54,249 nucleotides of DNA from Planctomycetota bacterium (GTDB taxonomy: Bacteria; Planctomycetota; Planctomycetia; Pirellulales; Pirellulaceae): positions 1 through 54,249 of the forward strand of contig JACNKX010000054.1 in assembly GCA_014381825.1 (NCBI GenBank), written 5' to 3'. A model generated the notes under the pieces. It saw only the letters and a program-made list of their open reading frames with translations, had not been told where the DNA came from and did no database searches. Below, piece by piece: positions 18,853 to 28,001 of the stretch. The translations under genes were made by a program, and so were the position numbers. Each line of letters opens with the position of its first letter. The stretch's first letter is position 1.

Positions 18853-20210
18853 TCGGATGTGTCTGTGGTTGTCACTGGTTGTCCGTCCGACAATTGCCCA
18901 CCTCCAGACCTTACGACGGTTTCGCCGCCTTTGAGTCCGGACTCGATTCCGACAATCGAACCGTCGGCATAGCCAGTCGTCACGGCTTGCCGTCTGCACT
19001 TCTGATCTTCCACGGCGTAGACGAAGGCTCCCTCTGGATCCGTCATCACTGCCGATGCTGGAACCGTTGGAACGTTCTCGAACTCGTTAAGAACGAGCGT
19101 CACATTTCCGTAATAACCAGGCGACAGTCGACCGTCCGAGTTGGGCAAGTCAATTTCGACCCGCATCGTCCGCGATACGGGATCGAGCGTCGACGAGTAG
19201 CGTGTCACTGTGCCTTCGAAGGTTTCGCCGGGAAGGGCGTTGATCCGGTCGAATACGGCGGGATCACCACGATCCAGCCATTGCACTTCACCCATCGGCA
19301 AGTCGAGTCGAAGGCGAACAACGGACGTCCCGGTGACGGTCAGCAATGGTTTCGCACCGCTATTCCTGAGTGCGGGCTGAATAAAGGCACCAGGATCGAC
19401 CATTCGCTTCGTGATCAACCCGGCGAAAGGCGATTTGATCGTCGCATACTCGAGCATCGTTGTGGTCCTGTCTAGGTCGGATACCGCGACGGCGACGCCC
19501 GCCTCGGCTCCGGTTGAATCCAGCTTTGCTCTTTCGATGTCGGCTTGCATCGCGACAAGTTGGGCCTCCGCGCTTCGAACTCGCGCGTCGACGGATTTCA
19601 ACGCCGCTGCGGCCGACTCCAAATTAAACTTGGCTTCGTCTAGTTTCTTCGCCAGCAAAGATCCGCTGTCGACAAGTTGCTTCGTCCGCTCGAACTCGGC
19701 TTGCCGAAGCCTGTGCTCAGCTTCCTTTTCGCTACGCTGGCTCCGTGCCTCTTCGACCGCTGCGTCGCCGCTGACAAGTTGTGCTTCGGCTTGCCGGATA
19801 CCAGCTTGCGTTTGCTGCACCATGGCTTGGGCACTGTTGACAGACGCTTCCTGATGAGCGATGTCCCTTTCCATTTCCGGAATCGATAGCCTCGCAAGGA
19901 TTTGCCCCGCTTCGACGCGATCTCCGATATCGACAGTGATCTCTTCGAGGAAACCACCAACCTTTGCATACAGATCGACCGTTTCATCACCTTCGATGGT
20001 GCCGGACATCTCAATGGTTTGTTTGAGAGTTTGCTTCGTCACGGTAACGGATTCAACGCGAGTCGGGCCAGCTTGGCCTGATGATGTCGTCTGTTGGCCT
20101 GCGGGTCCGTCGCATCCGACGTTGATGGCCAAGGGCAGGGCGATCATGCCGAGGCAGAATGTTGCCGTCAGGTAACGATTGCGTTGCGATTTGCGTTGGC
20201 TTTGGTTCAT
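18849..20210 (-). CDS. RND efflux periplasmic adaptor (HlyD/MFP family)
   Basis: A 453-residue membrane-fusion protein. The signal sequence at residues 12-33 ends in VGC, a possible but imperfect lipobox. The order then is beta-barrel/lipoyl half (VDLYAKVGGFLEEITVDIGD, near 80), a long alpha-helical hairpin rich in Ala, Gln and Glu (about 110-250), the second lipoyl half (IKSPFAGLITKRMVDPGAF, near 260), the barrel and a C-terminal membrane-proximal domain (VYAVEDQKCRRQAV). It bridges the RND pump and the TolC-like channel. It starts 24 bases after the pump gene and overlaps the channel gene by four bases, so the three form one operon. Confidence 0.93.
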   Translation of the reverse strand: MNQSQRKSQRNRYLTATFCLGMIALPLAINVGCDGPAGQQTTSSGQAGPTRVESVTVTKQTLKQTIEMSGTIEGDETVDLYAKVGGFLEEITVDIGDRVEAGQILARLSIPEMERDIAHQEASVNSAQAMVQQTQAGIRQAEAQLVSGDAAVEEARSQRSEKEAEHRLRQAEFERTKQLVDSGSLLAKKLDEAKFNLESAAAALKSVDARVRSAEAQLVAMQADIERAKLDSTGAEAGVAVAVSDLDRTTTMLEYATIKSPFAGLITKRMVDPGAFIQPALRNSGAKPLLTVTGTSVVRLRLDLPMGEVQWLDRGDPAVFDRINALPGETFEGTVTRYSSTLDPVSRTMRVEIDLPNSDGRLSPGYYGNVTLVLNEFENVPTVPASAVMTDPEGAFVYAVEDQKCRRQAVTTGYADGSIVGIESGLKGGETVVRSGGGQLSDGQPVTTTDTSE

Positions 20211-20234
20211 GGTGAGATATCCCCGCGCAACTCG

Positions 20235-23200
20235 TTACACAATTTGCGCGTTCGAAGGGGTCGCGGTTGTTCGTTTCATGATGGTGTACAGACAGGGCAC
20301 GACCAACAGTGACAACACCGTTGCGCCGAGAACTCCCCCGATGATGGCTCGTGCCAATGGAACGTTGGCGTCACCCCCGCTCAAACCAAATGGTGCTAGG
20401 AATAGTTGCGGAGCTGCCATCGGGAGGAGAGCGAGCCACGTCGTCAGTGAGGTCATGAGGATCGGACGCAAGCGGATCTTTGTCGCATCAATGATGGCCT
20501 CGCGCGGACTTAAGCCCTCTCGGACGCGGTGGTTCGCGAAGTCAACCAAGACGATGGAGTACTCGACAACGATGCCAACCATCATGATCATCCCCATGAA
20601 CGACATGATCGACAGCGTGCCTCCGGTTACCCATAACAGTCCGACAACGCCAACGAAGCCCAAGGGAACAGTCAGCAGAATGATGAACGGATCGACGAAA
20701 CTACGGAACTGGGCAACCATTACGAGGTACACCAGCAAGATTGCGATGACTAACCCATTGGCAAACTGAGTAAACGAGTCTCGCATCGAGCGAACTTCGC
20801 CTTGCATCTGTAAGGAGTATCCCTGCCCGGCGTAGTCGCCCTGAACGTCGTACTCTTTGCCGTTTTCGTTGAATCGTAGGGCCAGCCCCAGTTGGGGATT
20901 CGCTTCCAGCCGTTGTTCGATCTGTTCGACCAGGGTGCCGACGTCGTAGCCTGGAAGGACGTTTGCATAGATGTCCGTGGCTCGCGTAATGTTCCGATGA
21001 TTGATCACGGCGGGGCCGGTTCCTTGCGTGATCTCCGCGACGTTTCGTAGCGAGACGGGGCGAGTACTACCCGCGCCCGTGATCGGAACATCACGAAGGG
21101 TGTCAAGCGAGTTGATATCGCTCTCGGCATACTGCACGCCGAGGAAGTAATGGTTTCCGTTCGGTGCGATCCAAAACGCGGGATCAAAATTAATCGAGCT
21201 GTTGGTGGCGCTGACGAGATTCTTCATCACGTCGTCCACGTTCACGCCTTGATAGGCCGCGGAGATGCGATCCATCTCGATTTCAAGCGTAGGATAGTCC
21301 ATTCGCTGTGCGATGCGAACGTCGACAGCACCGGGAACTTGAGATGCCTCTTCTTTCACGATGCGAGCGATGAGCTGTGCCGTATCCAGCTTCGACCCAG
21401 TGATTTGGAAGTGAATCGGTGACGGCTCGCCCATGTTCAACGCGGCCGTCATCATGCCGCCCGTATCGAAAGCAAACTCGACTCCAGGAAACTGGTCGTT
21501 AAGCTTTTGACGCAACTCGGAAACGGCGTCGAACACACCGGGGCGGCCCGCCTTGTCTTTCAATTGGACCAAGACAAACGAATCCATCGGCCCCGTGTTC
21601 GGCGTATACGCGGCGGGCCAATCCATGAGGACTCCGATGTTCGAGATGACCATCTGGAGGTGCGACTCGGGGGCGACTTCTTCGCCGACCGCAAAGCCCG
21701 GATCGGCCTGGCCGAGCATGTCCATGATGACTTGCTCGACTTGTTGAATCTTTTCCTCAGTTCGTTCGATTCGCGTACCGGATGGCAGACGAACGTAGAT
21801 CGTGAACTGGCCGGAGTCGACGGGCGGAAAGAGTTCGCTGCCCATCGTCGTTAGTAAGAATGCTGCTCCGCCGAACAGTCCAATTGCCGCCAATACGACG
21901 ACGAATCGCATTGCAACGACTGCGACCAACAGCTTTCCGAACGCCCGCATGAGCGAGTTTTCGGGACGCTGCTGAGCGTCGTCAACGCCGCTGGTTCGCA
22001 GGAACTTTGCACAGTACGAAGGTACGAGCGTCATCGCGATCAAGTAGGAGGCGATAATTGCGATCGTTGCGGAGAGTGCAAGCGGCGTGAAGAGAAACTT
22101 GGCAAGCCCGGATAGAAACACGATCGGATAGAAGACAACACAGAAAGTCACGGTCGACACGAGAATCGGCAACGCGACTTCGGTGGCTCCGTCGATGGCT
22201 GCGTCGAACGAGGATTTGCCCATTCGACCGTGCCGAACGATGTTCTCTAGTACGACGATCGACTGGTCAACCAAGATGCCGACGGCTAGCGCAAGGCCCC
22301 CGAGCGTCATCGCGTTGATCGTGTCGTCAGTATAAAAGAGTCCGATAATCGCTACCAAAATGGAGAGCGGGATAGCGAGGAAAATGATCAACGAGGAACG
22401 AATGCTGCCGAGAAAGACGAGTACAACGACTCCAGCGAGTGCAGCCCCAAGACCGCCCGCGATTTGCAAACCCGTGATACTCTGCCTGACCCCGACTGAT
22501 TGATCCATGACGACGCTCAACACGAGCGGTTTCATCTTTGGATTGTCAGCGTTCATGCTCTTCAGGCGTTCGCCGATACGTGACAAACGCTCGTTAATCG
22601 AATTGACGATGTGGATCGTATTGGCACCGGGCTGGCGATAGATCGGAATATAGACCTGTCGTTTTCGATTGATGCGAACGACGTTAGACTGAATCTGTCC
22701 CGCGTCGGTCGCTTTTCCAACATCGCGCAAAAGGACAGGTGCCCCATCGACAACGGAGATCGGCGTCAGATTGATTTCGTCGACCGTGTCCGTCAGCGCG
22801 TTCGTGAAGATCTGAAAGTCCAGATCACCCATCTTGGCATTGCCAGCCGGAATTAGAACGTTTTGTTCAAGCAACGCTTCTTGAACATCCATCAACGACA
22901 AGCCACGCGCTTCCAGCTTTTGACGATCCAAATAGCACAGAATTCGGCGGAGCTTTCCGCCGTAAACCGCTGGAGCGATAACGCCCTGAATGGCTTGAAG
23001 CTGGTTTCGCAATTCGTAGTACGCAATGTCGTACAGTTCCTTCTCGGTCATCAACGGGTTGGAAACCGTGACGAGACAGAGTGGAACGGAGGCCGTTGGA
23101 TCAAACGGCATGACCATCGGGGGGACCGTGCCGGGAGGCAAATAGAACATGTCACTCACCGCATAGCTGGTGACCTGCGCCATCGCTTCTTCGTTGGAGA

Positions 23201-23489
23201 TGTCTTCACGAAAGAAGTCTTTGACAACACAAACGCCTTGCATCGCCTTGGCTTCTTGGTGTTCGATGCCGACGGACTGGCCGGTCCAACGCTCGAGACG
23301 GCTCATGATGTCGCGTTCCATCACCTCGGGAGGCATTCCTGGATAGAACGTTACGATCTGGACGGCAGGCGTCCTAAAGATCGGCAGCAGATCAGCTGGA
23401 ATCTTTTGGTAGGACGTAATGCCAACAACCAGAACGGCCAATGCCATGACGACGATCAGATGTGGGTTTTTGAGCGCCGCTCGAATCAT
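20235..23489 (-). CDS. RND efflux transporter permease (AcrB/HAE-1-like)
   Basis: About 1084 residues, the usual RND size, with twelve expected membrane helices and two large periplasmic loops. The N-terminus MIRAALKNPHLIVVMALAVL is TM1, followed by TFYPGMPPEVMERDI of the porter domain. TM4 has GILVDQSIVVLENI: the first Asp of the AcrB DD pair is kept, the second is Gln. TM10 has VGIVVEYSIVLVDF where AcrB has Lys940, so the proton relay differs from AcrB. The start at 23489 follows an AAGGA; the frame extends to an ATG at 23534. First gene of a pump-adaptor-channel operon. Exported substrates cannot be told; drug, lipid or metabolite export is possible. Confidence 0.93.
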   Translation of the reverse strand: MIRAALKNPHLIVVMALAVLVVGITSYQKIPADLLPIFRTPAVQIVTFYPGMPPEVMERDIMSRLERWTGQSVGIEHQEAKAMQGVCVVKDFFREDISNEEAMAQVTSYAVSDMFYLPPGTVPPMVMPFDPTASVPLCLVTVSNPLMTEKELYDIAYYELRNQLQAIQGVIAPAVYGGKLRRILCYLDRQKLEARGLSLMDVQEALLEQNVLIPAGNAKMGDLDFQIFTNALTDTVDEINLTPISVVDGAPVLLRDVGKATDAGQIQSNVVRINRKRQVYIPIYRQPGANTIHIVNSINERLSRIGERLKSMNADNPKMKPLVLSVVMDQSVGVRQSITGLQIAGGLGAALAGVVVLVFLGSIRSSLIIFLAIPLSILVAIIGLFYTDDTINAMTLGGLALAVGILVDQSIVVLENIVRHGRMGKSSFDAAIDGATEVALPILVSTVTFCVVFYPIVFLSGLAKFLFTPLALSATIAIIASYLIAMTLVPSYCAKFLRTSGVDDAQQRPENSLMRAFGKLLVAVVAMRFVVVLAAIGLFGGAAFLLTTMGSELFPPVDSGQFTIYVRLPSGTRIERTEEKIQQVEQVIMDMLGQADPGFAVGEEVAPESHLQMVISNIGVLMDWPAAYTPNTGPMDSFVLVQLKDKAGRPGVFDAVSELRQKLNDQFPGVEFAFDTGGMMTAALNMGEPSPIHFQITGSKLDTAQLIARIVKEEASQVPGAVDVRIAQRMDYPTLEIEMDRISAAYQGVNVDDVMKNLVSATNSSINFDPAFWIAPNGNHYFLGVQYAESDINSLDTLRDVPITGAGSTRPVSLRNVAEITQGTGPAVINHRNITRATDIYANVLPGYDVGTLVEQIEQRLEANPQLGLALRFNENGKEYDVQGDYAGQGYSLQMQGEVRSMRDSFTQFANGLVIAILLVYLVMVAQFRSFVDPFIILLTVPLGFVGVVGLLWVTGGTLSIMSFMGMIMMVGIVVEYSIVLVDFANHRVREGLSPREAIIDATKIRLRPILMTSLTTWLALLPMAAPQLFLAPFGLSGGDANVPLARAIIGGVLGATVLSLLVVPCLYTIMKRTTATPSNAQIV

Positions 23490-23752
23490 CCGTCGGCTTC
23501 CTTGCCAATCGCTGGAGAGTCCGCCTGCGCTCATTGAATGTGAGCGAAGAATCAGGTGCTAGCACAGTAAAGTTACGCGTTAGCAACGTGCGCTGTTGTC
23601 TTGTTTCGGTTGTGCGGGTTACGAAAGTTGAACGGGTTGTGCGGATTTGCCCGGCAAATTCGGCTGGAGCGTTGCCATTCGTCGTAAGCTGTGACCTAGA
23701 CTTTCAGCACCGGTCAGGAATAAAGAGCTTATTGTGGAGAGGGGTTTGGGCG

Positions 23753-25027
23753 ATGTCGCACGCGGCTAAACGCATTGGGATTCTGACATCCGGCGGCGAT
23801 TGCCCCGGGCTAAACGCGGTCATACGCGGTGCGGTCAAAACGGCGGAGCGTCACGGCTACGATGTCGTTGGCTTCATCAAAGGTTACGAAGGCCTCGTCG
23901 ATCCTGTCACTTACATTCCGCTCACGAATAGGAACACGGCTGGAATTCTGACGCAGGGAGGGACGATTTTAGGTTCGACGAACAAGGGACGATTTGCCGC
24001 CACATGCGGAGTACAAGACCGATTGGAACTCGACCCGTTGCTGCTGGCGGGAGTCAAAGCAACCTATGAGCAACTGGACCTGAGCGGGTTGATTTGCGTT
24101 GGGGGTGACGGTTCGCTGGCTGTCGCCCAACAGTTTCATGAGTATGGACTCGCGGTCGTTGGTGTTCCCAAGACGATCGACAACGATCTGTCGGCCACGG
24201 CGTTCACGTTTGGTTTCGATAGCGCGGTCGCTTGTGCGACGGACGCACTCGATCGGTTGCACACAACTGCCGCCAGCCACGAACGCGTGATGGTGCTGGA
24301 AGTAATGGGCCGACATGCTGGCTGGATCGGCTTGTACGCGGGGATCGCCGGCGGCGGCGATGTCATTCTGATTCCCGAGATTCCCTGGACGTTCGAGAAC
24401 GTGTGCAGCAAAATCCTGGAACGCGATCAGCAGGGAAAGAAGTTCACTTTGGTCGTCGTGGCGGAAGGAGCCGAGATGCCTGACGGCGAAGTGGTGACTG
24501 CCGAGCGTCGCCAAGACACTCGACAGACTCGTCTTGGTGGCATAGGAAACGTCGTTGCTTATGAGATCGAGAAGAGAATCGGCCGCGACACACGAGTTTG
24601 TGTCCTCGGGCATCTTCAACGTGGCGGTGGTCCCACAACCTTCGACCGTGTACTCGCCACGCAATTTGGGTCGCATGCGGTTCGATTGATCATCGAGGAA
24701 AAGTTCGGCGAGATGGTTTGCTACCAGCCGCCGTCGATCTCCAGCGTGCCGATCATTGACGCTGTCAACAAACTCTCGCGGGTTGACGCGAACAGTTCTG
24801 CCGTTCAAGCCGCTCGGGCACTTGGCATCAGTTTCGGCGACGCGGCGGACCTCTTGGGACCGTTCTGTGTCGAGGAAGCGCTGGCCGACGAAGAAGTTTC
24901 AAACGAGGCCCCGACGGTAAGTGAATCTGTCGAACCGACTCCAGCACCCGTCGAATTGGCGGTTTCCGAGCCAGTGCCAGTCGAGTGGGAAGCAGCCGCG
25001 GCTTACGCTGATGGCGCGATGTGGTAA
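23753..25027 (+). CDS. pfkA: 6-phosphofructokinase
   Basis: A 424-residue phosphofructokinase, converting fructose 6-phosphate to fructose 1,6-bisphosphate in glycolysis. Motifs: GILTSGGDCPGLNAVIR at the nucleotide site, VGGDGSLAVAQ, the catalytic PKTIDNDL, MGRHAGWIGLYAG and LGHLQRGGGPTTFDR. Gly follows GGD (the E. coli Gly104 position), which points to ATP as phosphoryl donor, while Lys precedes TIDND (the Gly124 position), a residue shared with pyrophosphate-dependent enzymes; the pair marks the mixed subgroup. The C-terminal 65 residues are a Pro/Glu/Val-rich extension absent from short PFKs. The ATG at 23753 has a GAGAGGGG ribosome site; an open frame continues 73 codons upstream without protein character. 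Confidence 0.95.
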   Translation: MSHAAKRIGILTSGGDCPGLNAVIRGAVKTAERHGYDVVGFIKGYEGLVDPVTYIPLTNRNTAGILTQGGTILGSTNKGRFAATCGVQDRLELDPLLLAGVKATYEQLDLSGLICVGGDGSLAVAQQFHEYGLAVVGVPKTIDNDLSATAFTFGFDSAVACATDALDRLHTTAASHERVMVLEVMGRHAGWIGLYAGIAGGGDVILIPEIPWTFENVCSKILERDQQGKKFTLVVVAEGAEMPDGEVVTAERRQDTRQTRLGGIGNVVAYEIEKRIGRDTRVCVLGHLQRGGGPTTFDRVLATQFGSHAVRLIIEEKFGEMVCYQPPSISSVPIIDAVNKLSRVDANSSAVQAARALGISFGDAADLLGPFCVEEALADEEVSNEAPTVSESVEPTPAPVELAVSEPVPVEWEAAAAYADGAMW

Positions 25028-25517
25028 TCGCCAAACCACGAAACTTCCAATATCGGGTTAGTTAAAGCCGTAAACATAGAGGACGTATCGCGCGCACTCG
25101 ATAAGCATCCAGGCTGGTACTTCTTTTTCTTTACCGAACGGGCAGCTGTCCTTTGATGTCGGCTTCGGCGTCTGGCGTCTTGCAACCGGGTTCACCGTGA
25201 TCGACATCGAAAGTTCCGACGCGGTTTGCCAAAATTCTCACGACACCTGCTACGACTTCGACCCAACGCTTATCCCTAAACCGCCCTAGCGAGTGTGTCC
25301 AGACATAGTTCGTCCGACGTTTGTACGCGTTGAGTTTTTAGCGATCCTCATCACCTTGAGCGATTGCATTGCGTCTTGCGCGTTCATTGGGGCATTCCTC
25401 CGGGTGACATTGCGCGCGATATTGTAATCAAATAGCAACCTCGCCTTGAAGCGTTTGATTCCACCGTGAATTGCGCCTTACCGATCGATATAGAATCCCT
25501 GGGAAGCACAATCAGCC
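25028..25517. other. 490-base intergenic region with a possible gene remnant
   Basis: No intact gene is seen. On the plus strand, 25080-25289 is open without a usual start codon and reads as protein-like text (GQLSFDVGFGVWRLATGF) before a TAG, which could be the tail of a decayed gene. The remainder, 25290-25517, shows nothing beyond the likely promoter of the DUF502 gene. Confidence 0.3.
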
Positions 25518-26195
25518 ATGACGAAACTACTCATGCCGCTTGTTCGCCGTTTTGCCACTTACTTCCTTGCGGGCGTCTTCGCAATACTTCCACTCGTGAT
25601 CACCGTCGCGGTGGTCATTTGGGTCACCGGGATGGTCGATACAATCGTCGGAGAAGGATCGTTTTTAGGCGGTCTCATTGCAAAGCTTGGCGGAAACGTT
25701 TCGCCGAGTTCGAAGACGGCCTACTTTATCGGCTGGGTGCTTGTACTGGGCATTGTGTTTGTCCTTGGATTGCTCGTCGAGATGGGAGCCAAACGACTCC
25801 TCGGTCAACTGGTCGACGGCTTGGTACAAAGAATTCCATTGATCGGAAGCATTTACGGAACGAGCAAGCAACTAGTCGGTATGCTCAACAAAAAGGACGA
25901 CACAGATCTCAAAGGCATGAGTGTTGTCTTTTGTACCTTTGGAGCGAACGCCGGGTGTGGGCTACTGGCGTTGTTGGTATCTCCGGAACGCTATCCCATC
26001 AACGGTCGCGAATATCAGATCGTGATCGTTCCGACGGCTCCTGTCCCCGTGGGAGGCGGGCTGCTGTTTGTTCCAACGGATTGTGTGACGCCAGCCGACA
26101 TGTCGGTTGACGGCTTGATGAGCATTTATGTCTCGATGGGAATCACGGCCCCTGAGTTCTTAGAACGCGTTCGAATCGAGACGAAGCCAACGTGA
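25518..26195 (+). CDS. DUF502 family membrane protein
   Basis: A 225-residue protein with two N-terminal membrane helices (YFLAGVFAILPLVITVAVVI and a second near residues 70-90, FIGWVLVLGIVFVLGLLVEM) followed by LVQRIPLIGSIYGTSKQLVG, a conserved feature of DUF502, and a soluble beta-rich C-terminal domain (YQIVIVPTAPVPVGGGLLFV). The family is widespread in bacteria and plants, and its biochemical role is not established. It lies between pfkA and the second efflux system, all on the plus strand, but separated from both by at least 100 bases, so co-transcription is not evident. Confidence 0.9.
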   Translation: MTKLLMPLVRRFATYFLAGVFAILPLVITVAVVIWVTGMVDTIVGEGSFLGGLIAKLGGNVSPSSKTAYFIGWVLVLGIVFVLGLLVEMGAKRLLGQLVDGLVQRIPLIGSIYGTSKQLVGMLNKKDDTDLKGMSVVFCTFGANAGCGLLALLVSPERYPINGREYQIVIVPTAPVPVGGGLLFVPTDCVTPADMSVDGLMSIYVSMGITAPEFLERVRIETKPT

Positions 26196-26315
26196 ACTAG
26201 ATGTTTCCCCATACGACAGAACGTACTTGAGTTGCTACTGAATGCCAAGCACAATGTAGATCTCGTCAACTCTGTCGGGCCACTCGACTCACTTGCCCAA
26301 CTAGGATTTGCTCCC

Positions 26316-28001
26316 GTGATACTTCGCACGATTCGCTACTCCTACTACTTCGCAACCGTGGCATGTCTTTCGTCTGTCCTTGGTTGCAAGTCGCAACAAG
26401 ACTCTGGTCCGCGACAAAAATCGCCACGCCCAGTTTCGGTCATCAAATTGCAGACAACCGATCCTAGCACGATGGAGCGCCTGACGGGTGTTGCTGGATC
26501 GTGGAAGACCCAAGAGTTGAGCTTCGAGGTAGCTGGACGGGTGCAGTATGTCGCGGAACCGGAAACGGATATCGAGGGAAAGGTTGTCACTCGGGGCACC
26601 TCTTCCGCGGATGCGAGCGAGGTTGGACCAAAGCCTACCGAGTTGGCTCGGATCGATCCGACTCGATACAAGCTACAGGTCGCAAGCGCAGAAGCGCAAG
26701 TCGCCACGATCACTCAGCAAAAGGCTGCCTTGCAGGTGGAAATCGATCAGGTGATTCCAGCCGAGCAAGGCAGTGCAGCGGCAGAGTTGAGGTTTCAAGA
26801 AGCCGAGTTGGCGCGAATTGAACCCTTGGTCGATTCGGGAGCTGTTACCAAGTCGGACTTCGAGCGAGTTCAGGCGAACCGCGATAAGGCGAAGGCCACG
26901 CTCGCCCAAGTCGATGCCTCCAAAACGGCAAAACAAGCCGAGAGCGAATCGCTGGTTGCTCAGATTTTGGAAGCCGAGCAGAATCTCTCCGACGCAAAAC
27001 GGAACGTTGAAGAATGCACGATCTACTCGCCATTCCGCGCTCAAATCGCGGCGGTCAATGTGATCCCCGGCGCGTATGTGAATGCAGGTCAGTCTGTGCT
27101 GACAGTCCAGATGATGGATCCCATTAAGATCGAGCTCGAATTGTCGGCTGAACAGAGCCGTCGTACCACGTACAAGGACTCGGTCGAAGTCGTCGTTTCG
27201 ACCTTGGGTGAGGACGCTCATTTCGATGCGATCGTCTACATGATCGATCCAATCGCTGATCCGAACACGCGGACTTTCACCGTCACGCTCCTGATGGAGA
27301 ACCAAAAAGTCCGGACTCCCGTTCCCGCGGAACTCGTTGGAAAGCCACTTGCTAGAACACGTGATATCTGGAGATTCTTCAAAAATAAGTTCGCTGGGAA
27401 AGAGGAACTTGTCACAGAGATGAATTCGATTCATGAAGACAGCGACGGAGCCTACGTGTGGAAGATCATCAACGGTAAGCAAACAGGCGGCGTTGATGAT
27501 CGCTTGCTCGAAGTGAAGAAAGTTCGCGTCATTCCAGGCGACCTCTACATTCCATTTCTCGATATCTGGACGTTTCGTGCTGCTCGGGCCGCTCCAGGTG
27601 AAGACTTCGATCCCGATACCGACTTGATTGCCGGAAAGCTTGAACTGCCGGAGGAAATGTCATCTGGATTCTCCGGCAACCAGATTCTGTTCGATCGCCC
27701 GCAGTGGTTGATTCGCCCTGGCGACTTGGTTGCCGTGAATGCGAGCGGTAACTTGTTACCGACGGGCTTCTACGTACCGATCAGCGTCATTTCCGAACAG
27801 AGTGGAAAGTACTTCGTCCACGCTGTCGATGCGGGTGCCGTCCGTCGCGTTGAAGTGAATGTCTTTGAATCGCTAGACACCAGTCGCAGGATCGAAGCAG
27901 TCGAGACGGAAGCGCTGGTCGAAGGCGTCGAGTTGGTTGCCAAAGGAACGCATTTTCTAGTCGACGGCGAACCGGTACTTGTTACTGGGGAGGCTCGCTG
28001 A
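26316..28001 (+). CDS. RND efflux periplasmic adaptor, unusually long
   Basis: A membrane-fusion protein of about 561 residues. A GTG start at 26316, with AGGA nine bases upstream, puts a typical lipoprotein signal first (ATVACLSSVLGC, Cys24), which the longer frame from 26232 would bury. The core has a long helical hairpin (about 130-250) and lipoyl half ECTIYSPFRAQIAAVNVIPG. Usual family members have 350-450 residues; here residues 340-480 contain an extra segment (RTRDIWRFFKNKFAGKEELV, then VRVIPGDLYIPFLDIW) inserted into the membrane-proximal part. Its stop overlaps the pump start (ATGA at 28001), so the pair is co-translated. No channel gene follows. Confidence 0.9.
   Translation: MILRTIRYSYYFATVACLSSVLGCKSQQDSGPRQKSPRPVSVIKLQTTDPSTMERLTGVAGSWKTQELSFEVAGRVQYVAEPETDIEGKVVTRGTSSADASEVGPKPTELARIDPTRYKLQVASAEAQVATITQQKAALQVEIDQVIPAEQGSAAAELRFQEAELARIEPLVDSGAVTKSDFERVQANRDKAKATLAQVDASKTAKQAESESLVAQILEAEQNLSDAKRNVEECTIYSPFRAQIAAVNVIPGAYVNAGQSVLTVQMMDPIKIELELSAEQSRRTTYKDSVEVVVSTLGEDAHFDAIVYMIDPIADPNTRTFTVTLLMENQKVRTPVPAELVGKPLARTRDIWRFFKNKFAGKEELVTEMNSIHEDSDGAYVWKIINGKQTGGVDDRLLEVKKVRVIPGDLYIPFLDIWTFRAARAAPGEDFDPDTDLIAGKLELPEEMSSGFSGNQILFDRPQWLIRPGDLVAVNASGNLLPTGFYVPISVISEQSGKYFVHAVDAGAVRRVEVNVFESLDTSRRIEAVETEALVEGVELVAKGTHFLVDGEPVLVTGEAR

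Noticed and set aside
18753-19475. Plus-strand frame of 240 codons opposite the efflux adaptor
   Set aside because: It lies opposite the well-supported adaptor and channel genes and shows no family motif.
20179-20769. Plus-strand frame of 196 codons opposite the RND pump gene
   Set aside because: It is antisense to a clear RND coding region, has shadow-like composition (Met/Ser/Thr/Arg-rich) and no ribosome site.
22863-23537. Plus-strand frame of 224 codons opposite the RND pump
   Set aside because: Antisense shadow, rich in His/Arg/Asn; the RND protein below it is unmistakable.
25466-26110. Plus-strand frame of 214 codons overlapping the DUF502 gene
   Set aside because: Out-of-frame shadow of a recognised membrane protein; no protein-like hydrophobic pattern.
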